Origin: Sinorhizobium shofinae
Lineage (GTDB): Bacteria > Pseudomonadota > Alphaproteobacteria > Rhizobiales > Rhizobiaceae
Assembly (NCBI GenBank): GCA_001704765.1
Contig: MBFK01000061.1
Coordinates: forward strand, 62,001-126,000
Direction: 5' to 3'
Length of the DNA: 64,000 nucleotides
Shown: positions 55,148-63,292 of the stretch, in pieces
Numbering within the stretch: the first letter of the stretch is position 1
Layout of the letters: every line of letters starts with the position of its first letter
Notes under the pieces: model-generated
What the model was told of the DNA's origin: nothing
What the model saw: the letters and a program-made list of their open reading frames with translations, nothing else
Databases searched by the model: none
Program-made: the position numbers and the translations under genes

Positions 55148-55618
55148 CTACGGCAGAACGCCGGTGGCTGTCTTTGGGCTGTCGAGCAGAATGGTCGAGC
55201 GTAGCGTCTTGATTTCGGCGATCTGCTCGAACTCGCTCCAGAGCAGGCGCTTGTAATCCGCGACATCGCGCACCGCGATCTTCAGCAGGAAGTCGAAATC
55301 GCCGGCAACCGTGTGGCATTCGACCACCTCCGGGATGCGCGACACCAGTTCGATGAACCGTTGCCCGACCTTGCTGGCAGTGCGCTCCAGCGTCACCTCG
55401 ACAAACGCCTGGAAGCCGATCCCCAGCGCCTTCGGGTCGACGACGACCGTCTGGCGGATGACGCCGGTCGAGTAGAGACGTGCCAACCGTCGCGACAGCG
55501 GCGCCGGTGACAGCCCCACCCTGGCAGCAAGCTCGTTGTTGCTCAGTGACGCATCTTCGACCAGCAGCCTGATGATGCGCCGGTCGGTCGCATCCAGTTC
55601 CGTTCGTTCGGTTTCCAT
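55148..55618 (-). CDS. Lrp/AsnC-family transcriptional regulator
   Basis: A protein of 156 residues from ATG 55618. The HTH is LDATDRRIIRLLVEDASLSN then LSPAPLSRRLARLYSTGVIR. The RAM domain shows VDPKALGIGFQAFVEVTLER and CHTVAGDFDFLLKIAVRDV. The first residues (METERTE) are not conserved, and a longer frame upstream was rejected. It is divergent from an aromatic aminotransferase gene, which suggests that it controls amino acid catabolism in response to an aromatic or branched amino acid. Confidence 0.92.
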   Translation of the reverse strand: METERTELDATDRRIIRLLVEDASLSNNELAARVGLSPAPLSRRLARLYSTGVIRQTVVVDPKALGIGFQAFVEVTLERTASKVGQRFIELVSRIPEVVECHTVAGDFDFLLKIAVRDVADYKRLLWSEFEQIAEIKTLRSTILLDSPKTATGVLP

Positions 55619-55656
55619 GAGGCTTCCACCTTGTTTCAGCAATTTCGATGCAGTTA

Positions 55657-55676
55657 TTTTGCATTTTACCGCAAAA
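55657..55676. promoter_or_regulatory. Inverted repeat between the Lrp and aminotransferase genes
   Basis: Arms ttttgc (55657-55662) and gcaaaa (55671-55676) with the AT-rich spacer attttacc. Lrp-family sites are often of this kind. It lies 39 bases before the Lrp start and 155 bases before the aminotransferase start, so the regulator could bind it to control both. Confidence 0.4.
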
Positions 55677-55830
55677 ATGCGCATTAGCAGCAGCGAAATC
55701 AGGCAAATATATCGTCGATTTTGCCCCATTCTTATTCTACAGAGGAAACCGGCAAGCCACTGATGCGGCTTGCCTTTCGGCCAACTCAAGACGACTATCG
55801 ATCGGTTCTCAGCTCCAAGGATTTTCCAGC

Positions 55831-57000
55831 ATGTTCGACGCCCTCACCCGCCAACCCGACGATCCGTTGCTGGCCCTGATCGGCCTCTTCCGCAAAGACG
55901 AACGCCCTGGCAAGGTGGATCTCGGCGTCGGCGTCTATCGCGACGAAACTGGGCGAACGCCGATCTTCCGCGCCGTCAAGGCGGCGGAAAAGCGGCTTCT
56001 CGAAACCCAGGATACCAAGGCCTATGTCGGCCCCGAGGGAGACCTGGTGTTCCTCGATCATCTCTGGAACCTCGTCGGCGGCGACACAGTCGAGCGCAGC
56101 CATGTTGCCGGCGTGCAGACACCCGGCGGCTCCGGCGCGCTTCGCCTGGCGGCTGACCTCATTCACCGCATGGGCGGCCGGCGCATCTGGCTCGGCCTGC
56201 CGAGCTGGCCCAACCACGCGCCGATCTTCAAGGCGGCGGGGCTCGAGATCGCCACCTACGATTTCTTCGACATCGCCTCGCAGTCGGTCATCTTCGACAA
56301 TGTCGTCAGCGCACTTGAAGGCGCGGCCGCCGGCGACGCGGTGCTCCTGCATGCGAGCTGCCACAACCCGACCGGCGGCGTCCTGACCGAGCCCCAATGG
56401 ATGGAGATCGCAGCCCTCGTCGCTGAGCGCGGCCTGCTGCCGCTCGTCGATCTCGCCTATCAGGGCTTTGGCCGCGGCCTCGACCAGGACGTCGCCGGAC
56501 TCCGGCACCTGATTGGCGTCGTTCCGGAAGCGCTGGTGGCGGTCTCTTGCTCGAAGTCCTTCGGCCTCTATCGCGAGCGCACCGGCGCGATCTTTGCCGT
56601 GACGACATCGCCTTCGTCCGCCGACACGTTGCGTTCCAACCTCGCCGGGCTTGCCCGCACCAGCTATTCCATGCCGCCTGATCATGGCGCGGCCGTGGTG
56701 CGCACGATCCTCGCCGACCCCGAGCTCGCCCGCGACTGGGCGGAGGAACTCGAAGGGATGCGGCTGCGCATGACCGGCATCCGTCGGGCGCTCGCGGAAG
56801 GGCTCAGGAACCGCTGGCAGAGCCTCGGGGCAATCGCCGGTCAGGAGGGCATGTTCTCGATGCTGCCGCTCACCGAAGCGGAGGTCATGCGGCTGAGGAC
56901 CGAACACGGCATCTACATGCCGGGCTCGGGCCGCATCAACATTGCCGGGCTGAAAACGGCAGAGGTCGCCGACGTCATTTCCAAATTTACGAGCCTCTGA
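55831..57000 (+). CDS. Aromatic amino acid / aspartate aminotransferase (class I)
   Basis: A protein of 389 residues from ATG 55831. It belongs to the aspartate/tyrosine aminotransferase Ia group: KVDLGVGVYRDETGRTPIFR near 28, LHASCHNPTGGVLTEPQW near 173, LVDLAYQGFGRGLDQD near 208, and the PLP lysine in SCSKSFGLYRERTG near 240. It ends in SGRINIAGLK with the substrate-binding arginine. It moves amino groups between aromatic amino acids or aspartate and 2-oxoglutarate. The divergent Lrp gene suggests regulation by amino acid supply. YitT begins 13 bases after its stop. Confidence 0.92.
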   Translation: MFDALTRQPDDPLLALIGLFRKDERPGKVDLGVGVYRDETGRTPIFRAVKAAEKRLLETQDTKAYVGPEGDLVFLDHLWNLVGGDTVERSHVAGVQTPGGSGALRLAADLIHRMGGRRIWLGLPSWPNHAPIFKAAGLEIATYDFFDIASQSVIFDNVVSALEGAAAGDAVLLHASCHNPTGGVLTEPQWMEIAALVAERGLLPLVDLAYQGFGRGLDQDVAGLRHLIGVVPEALVAVSCSKSFGLYRERTGAIFAVTTSPSSADTLRSNLAGLARTSYSMPPDHGAAVVRTILADPELARDWAEELEGMRLRMTGIRRALAEGLRNRWQSLGAIAGQEGMFSMLPLTEAEVMRLRTEHGIYMPGSGRINIAGLKTAEVADVISKFTSL

Positions 57001-57013
57001 TCGGACCGCTAGA

Positions 57014-57649
57014 ATGACAACCGACAGGAAGGCGGATGCGGACGACGCCGCGGTCGAACGCCATAAACTCTACGAGGACGTGCTCGCCATTCTGACGGGC
57101 ACGCTCATCGTTTCCCTCGGCGTGGTGATCTACAGCAAGGCTGTGCTGCTGACGGGCAGCACAGCCGGGCTGGCGCTGCTTCTGCAATATGTGACCGGCA
57201 CGAGCTTCTGGCTGATGTTCTCGCTCGTCAACCTGCCCTTCTACCTCCTGGCGATCCGGCGGCTCGGCTGGCTGTTCACGTTGCGCACTTTCCTCGCCGT
57301 CAGCCTCGTTTCGCTCTTCTCCCAACTGACAGCGCATTGGGTGGAGTTCGCGCGGCTCGAGCCGATCTACGCGGCGGTGGTCGGCGGCGGGCTGATGGGG
57401 ATGGGCCTGCTCGTGCTCTTCCGCCATCGCACCGGGCTCGGCGGCATCAATATCCTGGCGATCTACCTGCAGGAGAAATGCGGCATCCGCGCTGGCTATT
57501 TCCAGCTTGCGGTCGATCTGGCGATCCTCGCCGCCGCCTTCTTCGTGCTGCCGCCTGCCAACTTCATGCTCTCGGTCGTCGGGGCGGCCGTCGTCAACAT
57601 GATGCTGGCGATCAACCACAAGCCCGGACGCTACGTCGGCGTGACCTGA
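57014..57649 (+). CDS. YitT-family membrane protein
   Basis: A protein of 211 residues with five hydrophobic segments (about 20-40, 47-67, 73-93, 105-125 and 150-190). The usual YitT features are SKAVLLTGSTAGLALLLQY near 35 and RHRTGLGGINILAIYLQEK near 132. No substrate is known for the family. It starts 13 bases behind the aminotransferase, so the two are likely co-transcribed, but a joint function is unproven. Confidence 0.88.
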   Translation: MTTDRKADADDAAVERHKLYEDVLAILTGTLIVSLGVVIYSKAVLLTGSTAGLALLLQYVTGTSFWLMFSLVNLPFYLLAIRRLGWLFTLRTFLAVSLVSLFSQLTAHWVEFARLEPIYAAVVGGGLMGMGLLVLFRHRTGLGGINILAIYLQEKCGIRAGYFQLAVDLAILAAAFFVLPPANFMLSVVGAAVVNMMLAINHKPGRYVGVT

Positions 57650-57729
57650 GTTCGCCGCCTTTCGGACTTTTCTCGAGGCAGGCGCCCGGCTATGTGTGAT
57701 ACCGATTTTTTTCGGAAGAAGATTCGACA

Positions 57730-58080
57730 ATGACGGTTACGATCTACGGCATCAGGAACTGCGACACGATGAAGAAGGCGCGCGGCTGGCTTGACGGCCG
57801 CGCCACGACTTACCGGTTCCACGACTACAAGGCTGAAGGCATCGACCGCGCAAGCCTGGAGCGCTGGTGCGCCGAGCTCGGCTGGGAAACGGTCCTCAAT
57901 CGCCAGGGCATGACCTTCCGCAACTTGCCCGACGCGGAGAAGCAGGATCTGACCGCCGAAAAGGCGATCGCGCTGATGCTCAAGCAGCCGTCGATGATCA
58001 AGCGGCCGGTGCTGCAAGCCGAGGGCAAGCTGCTCGTCGGTTTCAAGCCTGAGCTCTACGAAGCCGAGTTCGGCGCGTAG
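57730..58080 (+). CDS. ArsC-family reductase-like protein (YffB/Spx type)
   Basis: A protein of 116 residues with the thioredoxin-like ArsC fold: MTVTIYGIRNCDTMKKARGW at the start, with a single CxxM in place of an active CxxC, then YRFHDYKAEGIDRASLERWC and PSMIKRPVLQAEGKLLVGF. The arginine of KRPV is conserved in the family. Such proteins are glutathione-dependent oxidoreductase candidates and need not act on arsenate. It lies 6 bases before ybaK; the two are probably one transcript. Confidence 0.88.
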   Translation: MTVTIYGIRNCDTMKKARGWLDGRATTYRFHDYKAEGIDRASLERWCAELGWETVLNRQGMTFRNLPDAEKQDLTAEKAIALMLKQPSMIKRPVLQAEGKLLVGFKPELYEAEFGA

Positions 58081-58086
58081 CTGCCC

Positions 58087-58560
58087 ATGTCCAAGACGAC
58101 ACGGGCAACGCAGACGCTCACAAAAGCCGGCGTCTCATTCACGGTGCACAGCTATGATTACGATCCGGGCGCCGAACGCGTCGGATTGCACGCGGCGGAG
58201 GCGCTTGGCGAAGACCCGTCGCGGGTTTTGAAGACGCTGATGGCGGAGGTGGACGGCAAGCCGGTCTGCTGCATCGTGCCCTCCGACCGGGAAGTCAGCA
58301 TGAAGAAGCTCGCCGCCGCCTTTGGCGGCAAGTCGGCGAATATGATGAAGCCGGCAGACGCCGAGCGGCTGACCGGCTATCACGTCGGCGGCATCAGCCC
58401 CTTCGGCCAGAAAAAAATCGTGCCGACGGCGATCGAGGAAAGCGCACTCGGCGAAGCGCTGGTCTTCATCAATGGCGGCCAGCGTGGGCTGCAGGTGCGG
58501 CTTCACCCAAAGGACGCGCAGGCCGTCCTCAAGGCGATTGGCGCCCCGCTGATCGCCTGA
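58087..58560 (+). CDS. ybaK: Cys-tRNA(Pro)/Cys-tRNA(Cys) deacylase
   Basis: A protein of 157 residues from ATG 58087. The YbaK/EbsC fold is visible as KTLMAEVDGKPVCCIVPSDR near 50, with a lysine that is central in the family, AERLTGYHVGGISPFGQKK near 93, and VFINGGQRGLQVRLHPKD near 125. It cleaves wrongly charged Cys-tRNA(Pro). It is co-oriented with the ArsC-like gene and convergent with the MarR gene 23 bases on. Confidence 0.92.
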   Translation: MSKTTRATQTLTKAGVSFTVHSYDYDPGAERVGLHAAEALGEDPSRVLKTLMAEVDGKPVCCIVPSDREVSMKKLAAAFGGKSANMMKPADAERLTGYHVGGISPFGQKKIVPTAIEESALGEALVFINGGQRGLQVRLHPKDAQAVLKAIGAPLIA

Positions 58561-58583
58561 CCGCCTTAAGTCTGGCAAGCGCC

Positions 58584-59039
58584 TCAGAGGAGTCGTGAAA
58601 GCAGCGCGGCGAGTTCCCTTGCCTCCGGCTCGCTGAGCCTCGCCCCAATGTGCTTCTCGATCGACCGCGAATAGGTCTCCCACATGCGCGCCCGCATCCC
58701 CCGCCCCGCCTCGGTGGCGACGACCCAGCAGCCGCGGGCGTCCTCGTCATAGGCTTCGCGGCGCACCAACCCTTCCTTCTCCAGCCGATCGATCAGGCGG
58801 GAGAGATTGTATTGAGCGAGCAGTGTCCGGGCCTCGATCTCGAATGGGCGCAGCCTGCCCGCTTCGGCCTTCACCAGCTCCCACAGCACGTCGTACCAGC
58901 CGAGCGGCGGCAGCCCCGCCGCCTTGAAGTCCTTTTCGATTGCAGCAAGCGCGCGCTGTTGCGCCCGCATGAGCCCTACCCATGCCTCGGTGGTCGCCGA
59001 TGTTGGCGCGCTTCGCTCTGACACGTCCTCGTCCTTCAT
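58584..59039 (-). CDS. MarR-family transcriptional regulator
   Basis: A protein of 151 residues. The winged helix-turn-helix reads LLAQYNLSRLIDRLEKEGLV near 68, then RREAYDEDARGCWVVATEAG, the MarR wing. PPLGWYDVLWELVKAEAGRL near 45 is a typical dimer-side region. It is divergent from a GST gene, and two palindromic sites lie between them. It probably represses both genes until a ligand, for example an electrophile, releases it. Confidence 0.92.
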   Translation of the reverse strand: MKDEDVSERSAPTSATTEAWVGLMRAQQRALAAIEKDFKAAGLPPLGWYDVLWELVKAEAGRLRPFEIEARTLLAQYNLSRLIDRLEKEGLVRREAYDEDARGCWVVATEAGRGMRARMWETYSRSIEKHIGARLSEPEARELAALLSRLL

Positions 59040-59041
59040 AT

Positions 59042-59096
59042 ATGCAATTGCATCTATATTGACGAATTTGGCAAGGCATTATATATGCACTTGCAT
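59042..59096 (+). promoter_or_regulatory. Two palindromic MarR-type operators around the GST promoter
   Basis: The perfect palindrome atgcaattgcat is at 59042-59053, and a near-copy, atgcacttgcat, at 59085-59096. Both are flanked by the same bases (at before, cta after). A good promoter towards the GST lies between: TTGACG (59059-59064), 17 bases, TATATG (59082-59087). The second operator overlaps this -10 box and the first touches the MarR start, so one repressor could close both directions. Confidence 0.65.
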
Positions 59097-59123
59097 CTAC
59101 TTTAGCAAACAGCGGAGACCCCG

Positions 59124-59810
59124 ATGACCGCATTACTCATCCTGATCAGCCACCATCTCTGCCCCTATGTCCAACGCGCCGCAATTGCGCTTCACGAAAA
59201 GGGCGTTCCCTTCGAGCGCGTCTATATCGACCTTGCCAACAAGCCCGACTGGTTCCTGAAGATCTCTCCGCTCGGCAAGGTGCCACTGCTGCGCATTCCG
59301 CAAGACAAGGGCGAGGCGATCCTCTTTGAAAGCACGGTGATCTGCGAATATCTCGAAGAGACGCAGCCCGGCGCGAAGCTGCACCTGGCCGATCCTCTGA
59401 CGAGGGCACGCCACCGCGGCTGGATGGAGTTTGGCTCCTCCATCCTTTCCGACCTCTGGGCCTACGAGACGACGCAGGACGGCGAGACGCTCGAAGCCAA
59501 GCGCTACACGCTCAAGACGAAATTCGCGACGATCGAGGCGGAACTTGGTGACGGCCCCTATTTTGCCGGAGCCGATTTCAGCCTGGTCGACGCCGTCTTC
59601 GCGCCGATCTTCCGCTATTTCGACGTGTTCGACACAATTGGCGACCATGGCATCTTCGACGGCCTGCCCCGCGTCAGCACTTGGCGGGACGCACTGGCTG
59701 CGCGGCCGAGCGTCAAGGCAGCGGTCACCGACGACTACGCCGAGCGGCTGATGGCGTTCCTCAGGAAACACGACGCGGTCTTGCTGAAGACGGGAAAGAT
59801 GGCCGCCTGA
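59124..59810 (+). CDS. Glutathione S-transferase family protein
   Basis: A protein of 228 residues. The N-terminal thioredoxin fold has ISHHLCPYVQRAAIALHEKG, with CPYVQ as the active cysteine of omega-type GSTs. LGKVPLLRIPQDKGEAILFE follows, with ESTVICEYLEE for glutathione binding. The C-terminal helical part ends in a basic tail. The divergent MarR gene with shared operators indicates that it is induced by a toxic compound. It may reduce dehydroascorbate or conjugate electrophiles; the substrate is unknown. Confidence 0.92.
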   Translation: MTALLILISHHLCPYVQRAAIALHEKGVPFERVYIDLANKPDWFLKISPLGKVPLLRIPQDKGEAILFESTVICEYLEETQPGAKLHLADPLTRARHRGWMEFGSSILSDLWAYETTQDGETLEAKRYTLKTKFATIEAELGDGPYFAGADFSLVDAVFAPIFRYFDVFDTIGDHGIFDGLPRVSTWRDALAARPSVKAAVTDDYAERLMAFLRKHDAVLLKTGKMAA

Positions 59811-59893
59811 TTTGGGGGATCGCAGAGCCTTCTGTTTTTGCGGGAAGCGGTTTAAAACAGGCCACCCGCATAACATCGCGAGAAGGAGCTGCC

Positions 59894-61150
59894 ATGAACG
59901 CCCCCCTCCAGTCGGCCAGAAATCCCGTCGATCCCGCCAAACTCGAAAAGCTCGCCGAGGTCGCCGTCAAGGTCGGCCTGCAGCTTCAGCGCGGCCAGGA
60001 CCTGGTGATGACCGCGCCGATTGCCGCGCTGCCGCTCGTGCGCCTGATCACCAAGCACGCCTATAAAGCGGGCGCCGGGCTGGTGACGACCTTCTATGCG
60101 GACGAGGAGGCGACGCTCGCCCGCTACGCCCATGCGCCGGACGAGAGTTTCGACCGGGCGAGTGACTGGCTCTACGAGGGCATGGCGAAGGCCTTTGCGG
60201 GCGGCGCGGCCCGTCTGGCGATCGCCGGCGACAACCCGATGCTGCTCTCGTCACAGGATCCGCAGAAGGTGGTACGCGCCAACAGGGCCAATTCGATCGC
60301 CTACAAGCCGGCGCTCGAAAAGATCTCCAACTTCGACATCAACTGGAACATCGTCTCCTATCCGAACCCGTCCTGGGCGAGGCAGGTCTTTCCGGACGAT
60401 GCGGAGGCGATTGCCGTCGAGAAATTGGCGAACGCCATCTTCGCCGCCTCCCGCGTCGACGTCGACGACCCGATCGCCGCCTGGAAGGAGCACAATGCCA
60501 ATCTCGGCCGGCGTTCGGCCTGGCTTAACGAGGAGCGCTTCGCGGCGCTGCATTTCAGCGGGCCGGGCACCGACCTGACAGTCGGGCTCGCGGACGGCCA
60601 CGAATGGCACGGCGGTGCCTCGACCGCCAAGAATGGGATCACCTGCAATCCGAACATTCCGACCGAAGAGGTCTTCACAACGCCGCATGCGCTGCGCGTC
60701 GAAGGGCATGTATCGAGCACCAAGCCGCTGTCGCACCAGGGCACGCTGATCGACAACATCCAGGTACGCTTCGAAGGCGGCCGCATCGTCGAGGCCAAGG
60801 CCTCGCGGGGGGAGGAAGTGCTGAAGAAGGTGCTCGACACTGACGAGGGCGCCCGCCGGCTCGGCGAAGTGGCGCTGGTGCCGCATTCATCGCCGATCTC
60901 GGCCTCCGGCATCCTCTTCTACAACACGCTTTTCGACGAGAACGCCTCCTGCCACATCGCGCTTGGCCAGTGCTATTCGAAATGCTTCCTGAATGGCGCC
61001 AGCCTCAGCGAAGAGCAAATCCGCGCCCAGGGCGGCAATTCCAGCCTCATCCATATCGACTGGATGATCGGCTCCGGCGAGGTCGACATCGATGGTGTGC
61101 GCGCCGACGGCAGCCGTGTGCCGGTGATGCGCAAGGGCGAGTGGGCCTAG
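59894..61150 (+). CDS. Aminopeptidase, M29 (thermophilic metalloprotease) family
   Basis: A protein of 418 residues from ATG 59894 (aaggag 5-10 bases before). The M29 metal sites are seen in FSGPGTDLTVGLADGHEWHG near 215, NIPTEEVFTTPHALRVEGHV near 250 and HIALGQCYSKCF near 355. SLIHIDWMIGSGEVDIDG near 380 holds the His-x-Asp pair of the family. It releases amino acids from peptide N termini in the cytoplasm. The gene stands alone between a GST and an exporter and ends before a symmetrical hairpin. Confidence 0.92.
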   Translation: MNAPLQSARNPVDPAKLEKLAEVAVKVGLQLQRGQDLVMTAPIAALPLVRLITKHAYKAGAGLVTTFYADEEATLARYAHAPDESFDRASDWLYEGMAKAFAGGAARLAIAGDNPMLLSSQDPQKVVRANRANSIAYKPALEKISNFDINWNIVSYPNPSWARQVFPDDAEAIAVEKLANAIFAASRVDVDDPIAAWKEHNANLGRRSAWLNEERFAALHFSGPGTDLTVGLADGHEWHGGASTAKNGITCNPNIPTEEVFTTPHALRVEGHVSSTKPLSHQGTLIDNIQVRFEGGRIVEAKASRGEEVLKKVLDTDEGARRLGEVALVPHSSPISASGILFYNTLFDENASCHIALGQCYSKCFLNGASLSEEQIRAQGGNSSLIHIDWMIGSGEVDIDGVRADGSRVPVMRKGEWA

Positions 61151-61166
61151 GCGATCAACGACAGGC

Positions 61167-61189
61167 GCCGCGGCATGACTTGCCGCGGC
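61167..61189. terminator. Symmetrical hairpin between convergent genes
   Basis: Arms gccgcggca (61167-61175) and tgccgcggc (61181-61189) are perfectly complementary around tgact. No T run follows on either strand. It lies between the ends of the aminopeptidase and the EamA gene and may act as a bidirectional 3' stabiliser or weak terminator. Confidence 0.5.
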
Positions 61190-61211
61190 AGCGCTTCTGC
61201 CAACCAGTTCG

Positions 61212-62090
61212 CTAGGCGCGGGCGGGTGCGGGGCGACGCACCATCTGCGCCTGCTGGCTCATCCAGACGCTGGCAAAGACGACGACGATCCCCAGCAATT
61301 GTATACCCGTCATCTGTTGGCCGAGTGCGCCCCAGCCAAGCAGGATTGCCACCACAGGGCTGAGGAAGCCGAGCGGCGCCACCTGGGATGGCTCCAGTCG
61401 TGACAGGCCGCGGAACCACAGGAGATAGGTGAAGGCGGCGCCGACCAGGCCGAGATAGGCGAAACCCATCAGGTTCGATGAGGTGAGCGGCGGGAGAGAC
61501 GGCTCGAAGAGCAAAGCTACGGGGACAAGGAGAAGACCACCGGCCGCCAATTGCCAGGCGGTGAAGGTCAGCGGCGAGACCGGCGGCGCCCAGTGCCGGC
61601 TAAGCACCGTGCCGAAAGCCATGGAGACGGCGCCCGCGAGACCCGCCGCGACGCCGAGAGGATCGAGTACTGCACCGGGTGTCAGCACCAGCAGCGCGAC
61701 CCCGGCGATGCCCGCGACACCGGCAAGGATGCTCAGCACCCGGATCGGCGAACCAAGCACGACACGCGACAGCACCACGACGATCAGCGGCTGGATGGCG
61801 CCGACGGTTGCGGCGACACCGCCCGGAAGCCGGTAGGCGGACACGAACAGCATCGCCCAGAAGAAGGAAAAGTTGAGCGCGCCGAGCAGAAAGCTGCGCG
61901 GCCACCAGATACCCTTCGGCAACTGCCGGACGACGAGCAGCAACAGGAGGCCGGCTGGCAGGGCCCTCAGCATCGCCACCGTCAAGGGGTAACCGGCAGG
62001 GAGCAATTCGGTGGTCACCAGATAGGTGCTGCCCCAAATCGCCGGCGCTGCGGCTGTCAGGGCGATATCGAAGCTGCGTGTTGTTTCCAT
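61212..62090 (-). CDS. EamA/DMT-family transporter
   Basis: A protein of 292 residues with ten hydrophobic segments and two EamA repeats: PAIWGSTYLVTTELLPAGYP near 17, GAIQPLIVVVLSRVVLGSPI near 97, and in the second half AAFTYLLWFRGLSRLEPSQV with FLSPVVAILLGW. The family exports metabolites or drugs. It is divergent from a MarR gene, and a perfect 18-bp palindrome lies between the two starts. Regulated efflux of a toxic compound is likely. Confidence 0.92.
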   Translation of the reverse strand: METTRSFDIALTAAAPAIWGSTYLVTTELLPAGYPLTVAMLRALPAGLLLLLVVRQLPKGIWWPRSFLLGALNFSFFWAMLFVSAYRLPGGVAATVGAIQPLIVVVLSRVVLGSPIRVLSILAGVAGIAGVALLVLTPGAVLDPLGVAAGLAGAVSMAFGTVLSRHWAPPVSPLTFTAWQLAAGGLLLVPVALLFEPSLPPLTSSNLMGFAYLGLVGAAFTYLLWFRGLSRLEPSQVAPLGFLSPVVAILLGWGALGQQMTGIQLLGIVVVFASVWMSQQAQMVRRPAPARA

Positions 62091-62141
62091 ATCTCAATCT
62101 CAAGAATCTCTACATCAAGATAAATGCATGGTAGCGCAATT

Positions 62142-62159
62142 TATCTTGACGTCAAGATA
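62142..62159. promoter_or_regulatory. Perfect 18-bp palindrome between EamA and MarR genes
   Basis: tatcttgac-gtcaagata is a perfect inverted repeat without spacer, 37 bases before the MarR start. Half-sites of the same word occur nearby (tcaagataaat at 62115-62125 and tctcaagaatc near 62098-62108), which would allow binding towards the EamA promoter. It probably is the MarR operator. Confidence 0.7.
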
Positions 62160-62195
62160 TCTGCGCGATAGTCACGGGGGACAGAGGAGCGGCTG

Positions 62196-62678
62196 ATGGA
62201 CCATGTCGACAAGATCCTGGCGCAATGGCGCCGCGAACGGCCCGATCTCGATGTTTCGGCCATGGGCCTTCTCGGCCGCTTCACACGGCTCAGGACCCAT
62301 CTCGGCCGCGAGATCGAGAAGACCTTCACCGACCATGGGCTGACTTCGGCAAGTTTCGACGTGCTGGCGGCGCTCAGGCGTTCCGGCCCGCCCTTCCAGC
62401 TTTCCCCGGGCGATCTGCTGGCGACCACCATGGTGACCTCCGGAACGATGACGAACCGCATCGACCAGCTCGAAAAGGCGGGGCTCGTCGAAAGGCTGGA
62501 CAATCCCGACGACCGGCGCGGGGTCATCATCGCGCTCACTTCGGAAGGCCTTAAACGCGTCGACGCGGCGGTGAGCGCGCATGTCGCGAACCAGCATCGC
62601 CTGCTTTCGGAGCTCAGCCCGCAAGAACGGGAAGCGCTCGATGCGCTGCTGCGCAAACTCCTTGCGGCCTTCGAGTAA
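62196..62678 (+). CDS. MarR-family transcriptional regulator
   Basis: A protein of 160 residues. It starts MDHVDKILAQWRRERPDLDV and has the winged helix-turn-helix LLATTMVTSGTMTNRIDQLE near 90, then KAGLVERLDNPDDRRGVIIA as wing. TSASFDVLAALRRSGPPFQL lies before it. This is the MarR type with an N-terminal extension. It is divergent from the EamA exporter and should control it and itself. The quinone reductase gene on the other strand ends 9 bases after its stop. Confidence 0.92.
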   Translation: MDHVDKILAQWRRERPDLDVSAMGLLGRFTRLRTHLGREIEKTFTDHGLTSASFDVLAALRRSGPPFQLSPGDLLATTMVTSGTMTNRIDQLEKAGLVERLDNPDDRRGVIIALTSEGLKRVDAAVSAHVANQHRLLSELSPQEREALDALLRKLLAAFE

Positions 62679-62686
62679 GAATTGCC

Positions 62687-63277
62687 CTAGACACGGCTGA
62701 GCAATTTCCGCACCCGCTCGAGGTGGCGCTTGCGCCTCGCGTCCGTCGCCCGGTCCATGTCGTACAAGCTGACCATGCGAAAATCGAGACCTTTGCTGCA
62801 GAAGGCGGCGATGCCGCGCTTGAGCAGGCGCTGCACCGGATTGCCCATATAGAGATACACGACCCACCAGGGCGAACCAGTGCTCGTCAGCGTCCAGAAG
62901 AGCTTGATGTTGGTAAGGCGCGGGATGATACGTCCTCCCGCCGGGTCGTGCTCGAAAGCGACCCCCGGCGCGAAGACCCGATCGAAGAAGCCTTTGAGGA
63001 TCGCCGGAAAATTGAACCACCATTGCGGAAAAACCAGTATCAGCCCATCGGCCACCTTCAGCCGCGCAATCCAGCCGGAGACCTCGGAGGCGTCATATCG
63101 CTCCATGAAATAGCTGCCGCGCTCCGCGGCGGTCAGCCGCGGGTCGAAGCCCTCGCGATAGAGGTCGAGCAGATCGACGATGTGGCCGCGGCCTTCCAAG
63201 GTCTCCTTGGCCGCCTGCGCGACGCTTGCTGCAAAACTCTCCTCGAGCGGATGGGCGAGCACCATCAGAATACGCAT
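62687..63277 (-). CDS. NAD(P)H-dependent quinone reductase (flavodoxin-like fold)
   Basis: A protein of 196 residues. It has the NQO/KefF-like flavodoxin fold: MRILMVLAHPLEESFAASVA at the start for FMN or FAD binding, LILVFPQWWFNFPAILKGFF near 78, which is the signature of the family, and LTSTGSPWWVVYLY near 130. It reduces quinones with two electrons and so avoids semiquinones. It lies between the xseA gene (same strand, 15 bases upstream) and the convergent MarR gene. Confidence 0.92.
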   Translation of the reverse strand: MRILMVLAHPLEESFAASVAQAAKETLEGRGHIVDLLDLYREGFDPRLTAAERGSYFMERYDASEVSGWIARLKVADGLILVFPQWWFNFPAILKGFFDRVFAPGVAFEHDPAGGRIIPRLTNIKLFWTLTSTGSPWWVVYLYMGNPVQRLLKRGIAAFCSKGLDFRMVSLYDMDRATDARRKRHLERVRKLLSRV

Positions 63278-63292
63278 CGCGCCCCACCTTCT

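Noticed and set aside
57730-58080. The ArsC-like gene as arsenate resistance
   Set aside because: No arsR, arsB or acr3 is nearby, and the sequence fits the YffB/Spx-like subgroup.
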